Positions 44,078 to 52,605 of a stretch of 64,000 nucleotides of DNA are shown in pieces. Position 1 is the first letter of the stretch; every line of letters begins with the position of its first letter. The translations under genes were made by a program, and so were the position numbers. A model generated the notes under the pieces. It did not search any database and was not told the DNA's origin. It saw nothing but the letters and a program-made list of their open reading frames with translations. This DNA is from CAVVFX01 sp963777595 (lineage in GTDB: Bacteria; Acidobacteriota; Terriglobia; Bryobacterales; Bryobacteraceae), in assembly GCA_963777595.1 (NCBI GenBank), contig CAVZRE010000016.1:1-64000 (forward strand), given 5' to 3'.

Positions 44078-45265
44078 TCAATCCTTTTTCTTCACCGTGT
44101 CGGTCTCGAGAAGGTTGCAGACCGACCGGGCAATCATCAAATCTTCATCGGTTCGAATGACGCGCACCGTTATCCGGCTCGCATCGGTAGAAATCACTTC
44201 TGCAGTTTCGGCGTTGCGCGGGCCGCTCAGTTCGACGCCAAGGAAGCCGATGCCATCGCAGATACGCGCGCGGACTGATGGAGCGTTCTCGCCGATCCCG
44301 CCGGCGAACACGAGCGTGTCCAGGCCGCCCAGCGCAGCGGCAAAAGCACCGATCCACTTTTTTGCCTGATAACAGAACAGCGCGACAGCGTCCGCCGCCC
44401 TGGGTTCCTGCCCTTCCTGCGCGAGTAAGTCCCGCATGTCGGAGCTGATCTCCGACACTCCCAGCAGTCCGGATTGGTGATTCACCATATCGTAGAACTG
44501 CGAGGTGGTGATCTGCTCAGTTCGCATCAGATACGGCGACAGACTGGGATCCAGATCGCCGGAGCGTGTGCTCATGACCAATCCGGACGTCGGCGTGAAA
44601 CTCATGCTGGTATCGACGCTCTTGCCGTTGTGCACTGCGGCCATGCTGGCGCCATTGCCCAGGTGGGCGAGGATGACGCGTCCGGCGGTCGCCGCCGAGT
44701 CTCCCAGCCGAACCAGTTCTTCCATGAGGTAGGCATAGGAAAGACCGTGGAAGCCGTAACGTTGGACTCCCTTCGCGTAGAAACGGCGCGGGATGGGAAG
44801 GAGTTTGGCAACCATCGGCATGGTTTGGTGAAACGCCGTGTCGAAACAAGCTACCTGCGGCATCTTCGCATGACGCTCCCGGAACGTCTCGATCAGCTCG
44901 ATCTCGCTCGGCAAATGCTCAGGGTCGTACGGACTGATGCGGTGCAACTCATCGAGCAACTCCTGGGTGACTAACTCGGGCGCGGTGTGATGCATGCCGT
45001 GGACCACACGGTGTCCGACTGCCTGCACGGATGCAAAACTTTCCTGTTCCTGGAGCCAATCGAGCAGAGCGTTTGCCGCCGATTTGTGGTCGGAGGCTGC
45101 GAACGCGAGACTGCTTTGTTTCTCCTTTTCAGCGGGGTCATGAAACTGGAGACTCGTCCCGCTCATGCCGATCCGCTCAACCGTTCCATACAGCCCACGC
45201 GACCGGTTTTCGTTCATTTGGTAGAGCGCGAACTTGATGCTCGACGAGCCGCCGTTGATCGTCAG
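44078..45265 (-). CDS. ackA: Acetate kinase with an irregular start
   Basis: It makes ATP and acetate from acetyl-phosphate. Conserved blocks include VGHRVVHG, ACFDTAFHQTMP, RYGFHGLSYAYL, ILAHLGNGASMAAV, STRSGDLDPSL and FAGGIGENA. The first ATG in frame (45217) would omit the essential phosphate-binding start LTINGGSSSIKFALYQ, which is clearly encoded just upstream, from 45265. No ATG, GTG or TTG precedes it. Options are a non-canonical CTG at 45265, a mutated start at 45290-45292 (GTC), or a missing or extra base after the out-of-frame ATG at 45275. The 5' end overlaps or abuts the end of the HAD gene. Confidence 0.88.
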   Translation of the reverse strand: MTINGGSSSIKFALYQMNENRSRGLYGTVERIGMSGTSLQFHDPAEKEKQSSLAFAASDHKSAANALLDWLQEQESFASVQAVGHRVVHGMHHTAPELVTQELLDELHRISPYDPEHLPSEIELIETFRERHAKMPQVACFDTAFHQTMPMVAKLLPIPRRFYAKGVQRYGFHGLSYAYLMEELVRLGDSAATAGRVILAHLGNGASMAAVHNGKSVDTSMSFTPTSGLVMSTRSGDLDPSLSPYLMRTEQITTSQFYDMVNHQSGLLGVSEISSDMRDLLAQEGQEPRAADAVALFCYQAKKWIGAFAAALGGLDTLVFAGGIGENAPSVRARICDGIGFLGVELSGPRNAETAEVISTDASRITVRVIRTDEDLMIARSVCNLLETDTVKKKD

Positions 45266-45275
45266 GACGCATGCG

Positions 45276-45920
45276 TTAGCTGGTTGCGTGACTGACTCCC
45301 AGTTTCGATAATCCGAACGAAGCCAACTTTTCGCAGGTAGACTTGTAATCGATGTGATGAATGCTGCGAATTCCCAAACTCTCCGCGATTTCGACGAACA
45401 TCGGGGTGTTGTCGATGTACACTACTTGCTCGGATTTCGCCTGGGCGATGTCCAGAGCAAACGAAAACATTTCGACGTCGGGCTTACGGATGTGGACGAA
45501 GCAGGAGGAAATGAATGTATCCGCCAAGGCGTCCAGCTTAAATTCGCGAATGCGATGCGCATTCACCTCGCGCGATTCGTTGCTGACTACGGCGACTCTC
45601 AACCCGTGCCGGACCTTGAGCTGAGCAAACAGCTCCAACATCTTCGGGTAAGGCTTCGATTGCGCGCACATGAAGCTGCGGAACTCGCCCCTCGTGAATG
45701 GCCGTTCCTGATAGAAGACCACCCGGTCCAAATATTCGCCGAACGACATCTTTCCCTCTTCGTGAGTTTCGAAGTTCAGGCGATGCCGTTCTTCCATCTC
45801 CGCCCATCCCAGCTTGAAGTTCTTCGCGGCGCGCCGGCGGGCCACGTGATCCCACCCGTTGGTGAGCAGGACGCCGCCAACATCCAGAAACAACGTTGTG
45901 ACGGGAGTTATCTTTTTCAT
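45276..45920 (-). CDS. HAD-family phosphatase (YihX-like)
   Basis: 214 aa haloacid-dehalogenase superfamily protein. Motif I is FLDVGGVLLTNG (nucleophile Asp near 13, with Gly at +2 as in YihX-type sugar phosphatases). Motif II is VVSNES, motif III the Lys in HIRKPDVEMF and motif IV VVYIDNTPMFVEIAESLGI. By analogy with YihX it could hydrolyse glucose-1-phosphate or another sugar phosphate of the pathway, but this is inference. It overlaps the transaldolase gene by 4 bp. Confidence 0.85.
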   Translation of the reverse strand: MKKITPVTTLFLDVGGVLLTNGWDHVARRRAAKNFKLGWAEMEERHRLNFETHEEGKMSFGEYLDRVVFYQERPFTRGEFRSFMCAQSKPYPKMLELFAQLKVRHGLRVAVVSNESREVNAHRIREFKLDALADTFISSCFVHIRKPDVEMFSFALDIAQAKSEQVVYIDNTPMFVEIAESLGIRSIHHIDYKSTCEKLASFGLSKLGVSHATS

Positions 45921-47056
45921 GACACTTTCTTCAAGCGTTTAGGTGACCTTTGCGCCAAGGTCTTCATCAACTGGTCGAACGGCTCGCAAAATTTCCGGAC
46001 GCCTTCTTCTTCCAGTTCACGGGTCACATGGTCGAGATTGATATTTAATTCCGGTAATTGTTCGAGTAACCATTGGGCTTCCTTGACCTGATGTTCGAGG
46101 CGGGCCTTAGGATCTCCATGGTCGCGATAAGCATCGATCGTTTCCATTGGCGCGGTATCGACTGTATCCGGTCCGATGAGGGCCTCCATGTATTTCACGT
46201 CGCTGTAGTTCGGGTTCTTGGTGCTGGTACTGGCCCACAACAACCTCTGCGGACGAGCGCCGTGAACCTTCGCCAGTTCCGTAAACCGTTCCCCGCCGAA
46301 GATGTCTTTGAAGATCTGGTAGGCCATCTTCGCGCTGGCGATGGCGATCTGTCCGTGCGCCTTTTTGGCGATTTCTGCTTCCTTGCAATCTTGCGCCATT
46401 AGCTTCTCGATGAGCGGGTCCACTAGCGCATCGATGCGGCTCACAAAAAAGCTGGCCACCGACGCCAGACGATTCACCGCGTATCCTTGCGCGGCGCGCG
46501 ACCCGACGCCGTTGATGTAGGCTTCCGTCACCTGCCGGTACCGCGGCAACCCGAAGAGCAGCGTGACATTGACGCTAATTCCTTCGCTCACCAGTTGTTC
46601 GATCGCAGGCAGTCCCTCAGCCGTGGCAGGAACCTTAATGAGTACATTGGGGCGATTCAGCGCAGCCCATAAACGGCGGGCTTCAGCGATCGTCTCCCCA
46701 GTGTCGTGCGCAAGGTGCGGATTGACCTCCAGGCTGACATATCCATCCCTGCCATCGGTCTCATCGTAGAGCGGACGGAATCCGTCAGCAGCGCTTTGCA
46801 CGTCACTCTGGCTGAGCTTTTCGTAGATGGTCTCCGCTCCTTTGCCAGCGACCGCCATCGCCCGTATCTCGTCGTTGTAAATCTGACTCTCGACAATCGC
46901 CTTCTCGAAAATAGCGGGATTCGAGGTCATCCCACGCACCCCATCCTTCTCGATCAGACGCCGGAGCTCCCCGCCCGCGAACAGGTCGCGCCGGATGTAG
47001 TCCAACCAGAGAGATTGACCTAAGGTTCCCAACTCTTTTAATCGATTGACGCTCAT
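45917..47056 (-). CDS. tal: Transaldolase
   Basis: 379 aa, the long bacterial form. Lys141 in NVLIKVPATAEGLP forms the Schiff base. GMTSNPAIFEKAI (42-54) and LEVNPHLAHDT (109-119) are other family blocks. It transfers a dihydroxyacetone unit between sugar phosphates in the non-oxidative pentose phosphate pathway. It overlaps the rpiB fragment upstream and the HAD gene downstream by 4 bp each, so it sits firmly in the operon. Confidence 0.93.
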   Translation of the reverse strand: MSVNRLKELGTLGQSLWLDYIRRDLFAGGELRRLIEKDGVRGMTSNPAIFEKAIVESQIYNDEIRAMAVAGKGAETIYEKLSQSDVQSAADGFRPLYDETDGRDGYVSLEVNPHLAHDTGETIAEARRLWAALNRPNVLIKVPATAEGLPAIEQLVSEGISVNVTLLFGLPRYRQVTEAYINGVGSRAAQGYAVNRLASVASFFVSRIDALVDPLIEKLMAQDCKEAEIAKKAHGQIAIASAKMAYQIFKDIFGGERFTELAKVHGARPQRLLWASTSTKNPNYSDVKYMEALIGPDTVDTAPMETIDAYRDHGDPKARLEHQVKEAQWLLEQLPELNINLDHVTRELEEEGVRKFCEPFDQLMKTLAQRSPKRLKKVS

Positions 47057-47304
47057 GAAACCGTTTCCTTGTTTTCCAGGCTTTCCACTTCGGCGACACG
47101 CCGCCGGTGTCTTTCAGCGCCGCTGAAACGCGACTCGAGAAATAGTCTGACCCACTCCCAAGCGTCCGACTTCGTAACCACGCGGCCACCCAGGCAGATG
47201 ACGTTCATATCGTCATCCTCAACGCCCTGATGGGCTGAAAAGAAATCATTGATCAGGCCGGCCCCCACGCCGGGCACCTTGTTGGAGGCAATGCAAGCGC
47301 CCAT
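47053..47304 (-). pseudogene. rpiB: 3' half of ribose-5-phosphate isomerase B
   Basis: 83 codons from an ATG at 47304, reading ACIASNKVPGVGAGLINDFF and SAHQGVEDDDMNVICLGGRV, then SRFSGAERHRRRVAEV. These are the second half of RpiB, which is normally about 150 aa. The first half, with the active-site Asp and His residues, is absent. Instead the upstream bases are the interrupted end of a UPF0182 gene, so a deletion or assembly join lies near 47300. It is unlikely to have isomerase activity as it stands. Confidence 0.75.
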
Positions 47305-48959
47305 AAGCTATCCAGCGGAATCCCTCCCGTTCCGCCGTAACTTGTATAGACATTCTCATTCCCCTTCGGATAGTCAAACTCCTTGATCCCAGTTGAAACA
47401 ATCCGGTAACCTGGCGTGGACTCGCCGTAGTAGATGGAAGGCTGGCTGATTGTCAGGCCATATGCGGATTCCGGCGGGATATTCTCGAGAACATACTGCG
47501 GAAAGCCCCCGCCCATTGTCTTCGAAACGAAGCTCATGGCCACGCCATACCCGTGCGTGAATTGCAACTTCTGATTTACCCAGGTTCGAGCCTGTTCGGG
47601 AAGTTCAGCGGAAAGTTCGCGGGCCGACAGCATTACCTGGTGATACCCGTCCGGCAGATGGTAGCGATCGACATCAACCTGATTGAACTGATAGTAGAGC
47701 CGTATCTCTTGGGCCTGTCGGTACATCTGCAACAAAGGGCGATAGTCCCAGAGACGGACGTTCTGGATTGTGTCTTGATTTCTCGCGATCACGTCAGCGG
47801 TAAGATCGGAGAGCGCGGGGTAGGAAGTTTCCTGGATCTTGTCAAGCTGGTAAGCCGTACGCGTGAATGCTATGTTGTTCTTCAGATAGGGAGTTTCGAG
47901 GGCCAGTTCGTTGGGCTGCACGACGAACCTCTGAAAGAGGGCCGGCAGCGCCAGGACCGCGACGACATACACGCCCAGATAGATTCCGGAGCCAATCATG
48001 ACCGCCCGGAACCGCGGCCGGAAGATATTGGATACCAGCACGGCAAAGAGCGCCACTGCAGCGCCAACCATAATCCAATAGGCGATCCGCGTCACATGGT
48101 CGGCCGTATAACCGGCTCCAAACACGACTCCTTGAGTCGAATACAAGAGTTCGTAGTGATCCAGATAGAAACCGCATCCCCACATGACCACCACAATTGC
48201 GCCAAGGATTGAAAGATGAGCGCCGTACCTCGCGCTGGCGCCCTCCACCGTTCCGTTGCGGCCGAATCGCAGCAGGCCGAAGTACCCGTAGAAGAACATG
48301 ACAGCGACCAGTGTGAGCAGCGCCAATCCGGCCAGGGCGCCCTGCAGAAGTTCATAGAAGGGAAGACGAAAAAGATAGAAACCTGCATCGGCCCGAAAGA
48401 GCGGATCGGCCAATCCGAAGGATCCACCGTAGCGAAAACGGAAATAGGTGTCCCACTGTCCCGTAAACAGAAGCCCGGCGAACAGGGCGGCGACCGCAGC
48501 CAGCGCACCCAAGCCGAGTTTCAAGATCGCTGGAGGGATCCGGACGCCGAGTTTCGCGGCAACTGTGGATTCGCCTGCCACGTTACCCACCGGGAAAGTG
48601 GCGGCATGTTTCGCCGCGAAATGAAGGTTTACCCAGAGATAGAGAAGGGTGACAGCGAAGGCCACACAAAACAGTTCCATCTTCAGCGATAGCAGTGTCC
48701 AGAAGACGGAAGAGTAGCCGACGGCCTGCATCCACAGCCCCTTCTCGATCAAACCGGCGACGATGGCCAGGAGAGCGATAAGCGCCAACGCTGCAAGAAT
48801 TATGAGTTTCAGCGAACGCCATCGACGGAGTATGCCGGTGCCGGCGGTACTTCCAGCGATAACGCGGACTTTGCCGCCAGAAGAGCCGGACGGCTCGTTA
48901 TGTTTTGGCGTCTCGATAATCAATGAGTCCAACCTCGGTGCCTGTAGCTTGCAGTTCAC
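47253..48959 (-). pseudogene. UPF0182 membrane protein, 3' part missing
   Basis: 568 codons against roughly 900 in the family. It has a GTG start at 48959, an N-terminal basic region and about seven membrane helices (from LIILAALALIALLAIVAGL onward). The start of the large extracytoplasmic domain follows (RLWDYRPLLQMYRQAQEIRL, HGYGVAMSFVSKTMGGGFPQ). At YTSYGGTGGIPLDSLW the family sequence stops, and the frame runs 15 codons out of frame through rpiB before a stop. The function of UPF0182 proteins is unknown. Confidence 0.8.
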
Positions 48960-49040
48960 TCACCAACCGCTGATAGCGAAGCGGAAGGGCTCTGACCGCT
49001 TGCCGCGAGTCTCGGCTGAACAGGCATCGAGCGAGATCAG

Positions 49041-49074
49041 TGACGATATGCGGCCACGTGACCTCTAGCGGTCA
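49041..49074. promoter_or_regulatory. Candidate operator GCCACGTGAC-N6-CGGTCA between UPF0182 and glgB
   Basis: The element (palindrome at 49053-49062, CGGTCA at 49069-49074) is preceded by TGAC-N2-TATGCGG. About 25 of 33 positions agree with the element at 61232-61265. It lies 82 bp from the UPF0182 start and 100 bp from the glgB start, so it could control both divergent genes. Confidence 0.6.
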
Positions 49075-49173
49075 GGCCGTTGGTTCAGCATTTCAGCTTC
49101 AATCGAAGTTTAATAGCGCAACCGGTCTGGACTATGCCGTGCAGCGTGTGATAAGCGGTTCAGGAAAGAAACA

Positions 49174-51135
49174 ATGCAAATCGCGGCACACAACTCATGG
49201 CTAAGTGACTACGATCTTTATCTTCTCGGAGAAGGCACGCATTCCCACGCGTATGAGAAGATGGGCGCGCACCTCGGAGAACAGGACGGGAGACGCGGCG
49301 TTCATTTCGCTGTGTGGGCGCCCAACGCCAGCCAAGTCAGTGTAATCGGAGACTTCAACGAGTGGAGCTCGTGCTCGAATGATTTGGAATCGCCTGGATC
49401 AAGCGGGATATGGGAAGGCTTTGTCCCGAACGTGGCGCTGGGCGCAAGGTATAAGTATCACATTAAGTCCAGCTACCGAGGTTATGAGGTGGACAAAGCC
49501 GATCCGTATGCGTTCGCCGCGGAAGTCCGTCCACAAACGGCGTCCCTGGTTTGGGATCTCAGCACTTATTCTTGGCGAGATAGTGAGTGGATGGCGAACC
49601 GCGCCAGAAGAAACAGCCTGGATTGCCCGATCTCTATTTATGAGGTGCATCTCGGTTCATGGCGAAGAGCGCCGGAAGATGGGAATCGTCCGCTGACTTA
49701 CCGGGAAATCGCCGTGCAACTTACGGAGTATGTGCATGAAGCGGGTTACACGCATGTCGAGTTTCTTCCGGTCATGGAGCATCCGTTCGATGGCTCCTGG
49801 GGATATGAAGTGACCGGGTATTACGCACCCACCAGCCGGTTCGGGCCGCCCGAGGACTTCATGTACCTGGTGGATTGCCTTCATCAGAGGGAAATTGGTG
49901 TAATCGTCGACTGGGTTCCGGCTGATTTCCCTAAAGACGAGGCAGGGCTTGGTTTTTTCGACGGCACTCATCTATACGAGCACGCAGATCCGAAGCAGGG
50001 CGAGCAGCCCGATTGGAACACGTTGGTGTTCAACTACGAGCGACCTGAGGTTCGTGGCTTTCTGACCGCCAACGCTCTATTCTGGTTCGACAAGTACCAT
50101 GTCGACGGACTGCGGGTGGATGCCGTCTCCTCCATGCTGTATCTGGATTACGGACGCCGCCAAGGACAGTCGATCGCCAATCGAAATGGAGGCAGAAAAA
50201 ACCTGGACGCGATTCAATTTCTCCGGCAAATGAACGAAAGTGTCTATGCCGCATTCCCTGAGGCCATGATGATTGCCGAGGAGTCCACCGCGTGGCCAAT
50301 GGTCTCGCGACCAGTCTATCTCGGGGGCCTTGGCTTCGGTTTCAAATGGAACATGGGTTGGATGCACGATACCTTGGAATATCTGTCGAAGGACCCCATC
50401 TATCGCCGCTACAACCACAAAGAAATCACTTTCAGCCTGGTGTACGCCTTCTCGGAGAATTTTGTATTACCGCTTTCTCACGAGAAAGTTGTCTACGGCA
50501 AGGGTTCGATGGTCGCCAAGATGCCAGGCGATGACTGGCAGAAGTTCGCGAGTCTTCGGCTCCTTTACGGCTATATGTGGGGCCACACCGGGAAGAAGTT
50601 GTTATTCATGGGCAGCGATTTCGGGCAGTGGCGCGAATGGAGCCACGATCGCGGCCTGGATTGGGACTTGCTGGAACATCCGCAGCATTCCGGGTTGCGG
50701 CGCTGGGTGCGCGATTTGAACACTTTTTACAGGGGACAGCCGTCCCTCTACGAAGGGGATTTCGAAACCTCCGGATTCGAGTGGGTGAATGGCGGCGATT
50801 CTGAACGGAGTATCATCTCGTTTCTGAGACTCGCGAAACATCCTGCCGACCTAACTCTCTTCATCTGCAATTTCACTCCTGTGCCTCGCCACAACTATCG
50901 CGTCGGAGTGTCCGTGAATAGCCATTGGAAAGAAGTCCTGAATAGCGACGCTCCACTCTTCCTGGCGTTTTTGGTAGTCCTTTTTCGATTTGCAAAACGG
51001 TTTCACCGTCGTCGGCGGGTCCTTGAGAGTGACATTTGTCCCTTGCACTACACGGAAATCGTCAGCGTTGATTTTCATCCTCATCCCTTCGGGCGTTCGC
51101 CTAACTCCACGGGAGCCGGCCAACTGTGCCCCTGA
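49174..51135 (+). CDS. glgB: Glycogen branching enzyme, C-terminus replaced and active-site changes
   Basis: 653 codons, of which about 590 are GlgB: a CBM48 domain (about 38-125), the GH13 barrel with nucleophile Asp316 (GLRVDAVSS) and acid Glu369 (MIAEES). Two conserved positions differ. The region-I His of VPxHFP is Asp251 (VPADFP), and the transition-state Asp of SHDEVVHGK is Glu437 (SHEKVVYGK). After KEVLNSDA (about residue 591) the final beta-sandwich strands are lost, and the frame runs into the antisense of a ppk2 fragment, ending at 51135. AGGAAAG precedes the ATG. The enzyme would add alpha-1,6 branches to glycogen, but the damage makes activity doubtful. Confidence 0.85.
   Translation: MQIAAHNSWLSDYDLYLLGEGTHSHAYEKMGAHLGEQDGRRGVHFAVWAPNASQVSVIGDFNEWSSCSNDLESPGSSGIWEGFVPNVALGARYKYHIKSSYRGYEVDKADPYAFAAEVRPQTASLVWDLSTYSWRDSEWMANRARRNSLDCPISIYEVHLGSWRRAPEDGNRPLTYREIAVQLTEYVHEAGYTHVEFLPVMEHPFDGSWGYEVTGYYAPTSRFGPPEDFMYLVDCLHQREIGVIVDWVPADFPKDEAGLGFFDGTHLYEHADPKQGEQPDWNTLVFNYERPEVRGFLTANALFWFDKYHVDGLRVDAVSSMLYLDYGRRQGQSIANRNGGRKNLDAIQFLRQMNESVYAAFPEAMMIAEESTAWPMVSRPVYLGGLGFGFKWNMGWMHDTLEYLSKDPIYRRYNHKEITFSLVYAFSENFVLPLSHEKVVYGKGSMVAKMPGDDWQKFASLRLLYGYMWGHTGKKLLFMGSDFGQWREWSHDRGLDWDLLEHPQHSGLRRWVRDLNTFYRGQPSLYEGDFETSGFEWVNGGDSERSIISFLRLAKHPADLTLFICNFTPVPRHNYRVGVSVNSHWKEVLNSDAPLFLAFLVVLFRFAKRFHRRRRVLESDICPLHYTEIVSVDFHPHPFGRSPNSTGAGQLCP
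50955..51084 (-). pseudogene. ppk2: 5' fragment of a second polyphosphate kinase 2 gene
   Basis: From ATG 51084 (overlapping the zwf stop by 4 bp) the frame reads MRMKINADDFRVVQGTNVTL and PTTVKPFCKSKKDYQKRQEE, the N-terminal ~43 residues of a PPK2 like the complete one at 36700-37563. It then passes into antisense glgB. The kinase domain is lost. The overlap with zwf shows that a complete ppk2 once ended this operon. Confidence 0.75.
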
Positions 51136-52604
51136 TGAATCATCAAACCTTGCGTTGAGTCCGGCCCCCAGGTACCGCCGGCGTAATTTGGAAAATCGCT
51201 GGGAGGGCTGGCCTTCCACGCTTCGAGCACAGGCATCAATATCCTCCAAGCAGCCTCCACCTGATCGGCGCGCATGAACAGCGTTGCATCGTTGTTGATG
51301 ACGTCCCCAAGCAGTGTCACATAGGCCTGCGGCGATGGAGTCGAGAAGCTTTCGCGATAGTTAAACCGCATGTCCACCGGTTGCAGCACCATCTTCGGCC
51401 CAGGGTGTTTTGCCTGGAACCGCAACACGATGCCTTCATCCGGCTGGATCAAGATGATCAGGCGGGCGGGTTGCCAGTCGAGCGTTGCCTCGGTTGGAAA
51501 CGACTGATGCGGCACTGCGCGAAACTGGATCGCAATTTCTGAAACCTCTCGGGGCAGACGCTTCCCGGTGCGAAGATAGAACGGAACGTCCTGCCAGCGC
51601 CAGTTGTCCACGAATAACCGCAAAGCCGCAAACGTCTCCGTCTGTGAATCCAGCGGTACTCCATCTTCTGTGCGATAGGCGCTCACTTTCTTGCCGCCAA
51701 TCCAGCCCTCGCCGTACTGCCCACGAACCGTGCAATGATGAACCGCATCCAACGGGATCGTTCGGACCGCGTGCAGCACATCCACCTTCTTGTTACGAAT
51801 CTCGTCGGCGTCGAAGGAAACCATTGGCTCCATAGCCACCAGACAAAGTAGTTGCATCAGGTGGTTCTGCACCATGTCGCGGAGTGCGCCGGCCCCGTCG
51901 TAATAGCCACCGCGATGTTCGACGCCCACCTCTTCAGCGACCGTGATCGTCACGTAGTCAACATAACGCCGGTTCCAGATCGGCTCAAACAGCGGATTGG
52001 CAAAACGGAACGCCAGGATATTCTGCACGGTCTCTTTGCCCAGGTATTGGTCGATGCGGAAGATTTGCGATTCCTGAAAGGCGCTGCCCAGTGTGCGGTT
52101 CAGATCCTGTGCCGACTCGAGGTCATGCCCGATCGGTTTCTCTATGACGATCCTTGCACGTTGCCGGTCGGCCGCAAGACCGGCGTGCTCCAGCATGCCA
52201 GGGATGACACCGAATAAGGAAGGCGGCGTAGCCATGTAGTAAATGCGCTGTGCTTTGGCTCCCCATTCCTTTTCCAGGGCTGCGCATTGGTCGCCGAGTT
52301 CCTTATAGGTCGCGCTGGCTTTGAAATCACCCTGCAGGTAGTGGATATGCGGGGAAAACTCCCCCCACTCCTTGGTCCCGGTTTCTTTGCTGCTGGCGAA
52401 CTTCCTGACTCCTTCATGCAGTCGCTTGCGAAGGGCATTATCGCTGAGTTCGACGCGATCCACAGCGAGAATTGAAAATTGAACGGGAATGCTATGGCTC
52501 TGAGAAAGGTCGAACAAGGCGGGCATCAACTTCCGCCAGGTGAGGTCGCCAGCTCCGCCGAAGATGACGAATATGTTTGGCGGCAACTGGTCGTTCGTTT
52601 TCAT
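51081..52604 (-). CDS. zwf: Glucose-6-phosphate dehydrogenase
   Basis: 507 aa, oxidising glucose-6-P to 6-phosphogluconolactone with NADP or NAD. The cofactor loop is IFGGAGDLTWRKL (14-26), EKPIGHD is at 155-161, the substrate motif reads RIDQYLGKE (183-191) and the catalytic His248 is in MVQNHLMQL. In the Leuconostoc numbering the substrate motif is RIDHYLGKE, so the phosphate-binding His178 is Gln186 here. Lys190 and His248 align with Lys182 and His240. The ATG at 52604, one base after the gnd stop, was chosen over a much longer frame. No 6-phosphogluconolactonase gene is in the window. Confidence 0.93.
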   Translation of the reverse strand: MKTNDQLPPNIFVIFGGAGDLTWRKLMPALFDLSQSHSIPVQFSILAVDRVELSDNALRKRLHEGVRKFASSKETGTKEWGEFSPHIHYLQGDFKASATYKELGDQCAALEKEWGAKAQRIYYMATPPSLFGVIPGMLEHAGLAADRQRARIVIEKPIGHDLESAQDLNRTLGSAFQESQIFRIDQYLGKETVQNILAFRFANPLFEPIWNRRYVDYVTITVAEEVGVEHRGGYYDGAGALRDMVQNHLMQLLCLVAMEPMVSFDADEIRNKKVDVLHAVRTIPLDAVHHCTVRGQYGEGWIGGKKVSAYRTEDGVPLDSQTETFAALRLFVDNWRWQDVPFYLRTGKRLPREVSEIAIQFRAVPHQSFPTEATLDWQPARLIILIQPDEGIVLRFQAKHPGPKMVLQPVDMRFNYRESFSTPSPQAYVTLLGDVINNDATLFMRADQVEAAWRILMPVLEAWKASPPSDFPNYAGGTWGPDSTQGLMIHQGHSWPAPVELGERPKG

Positions 52605-52605
52605 T

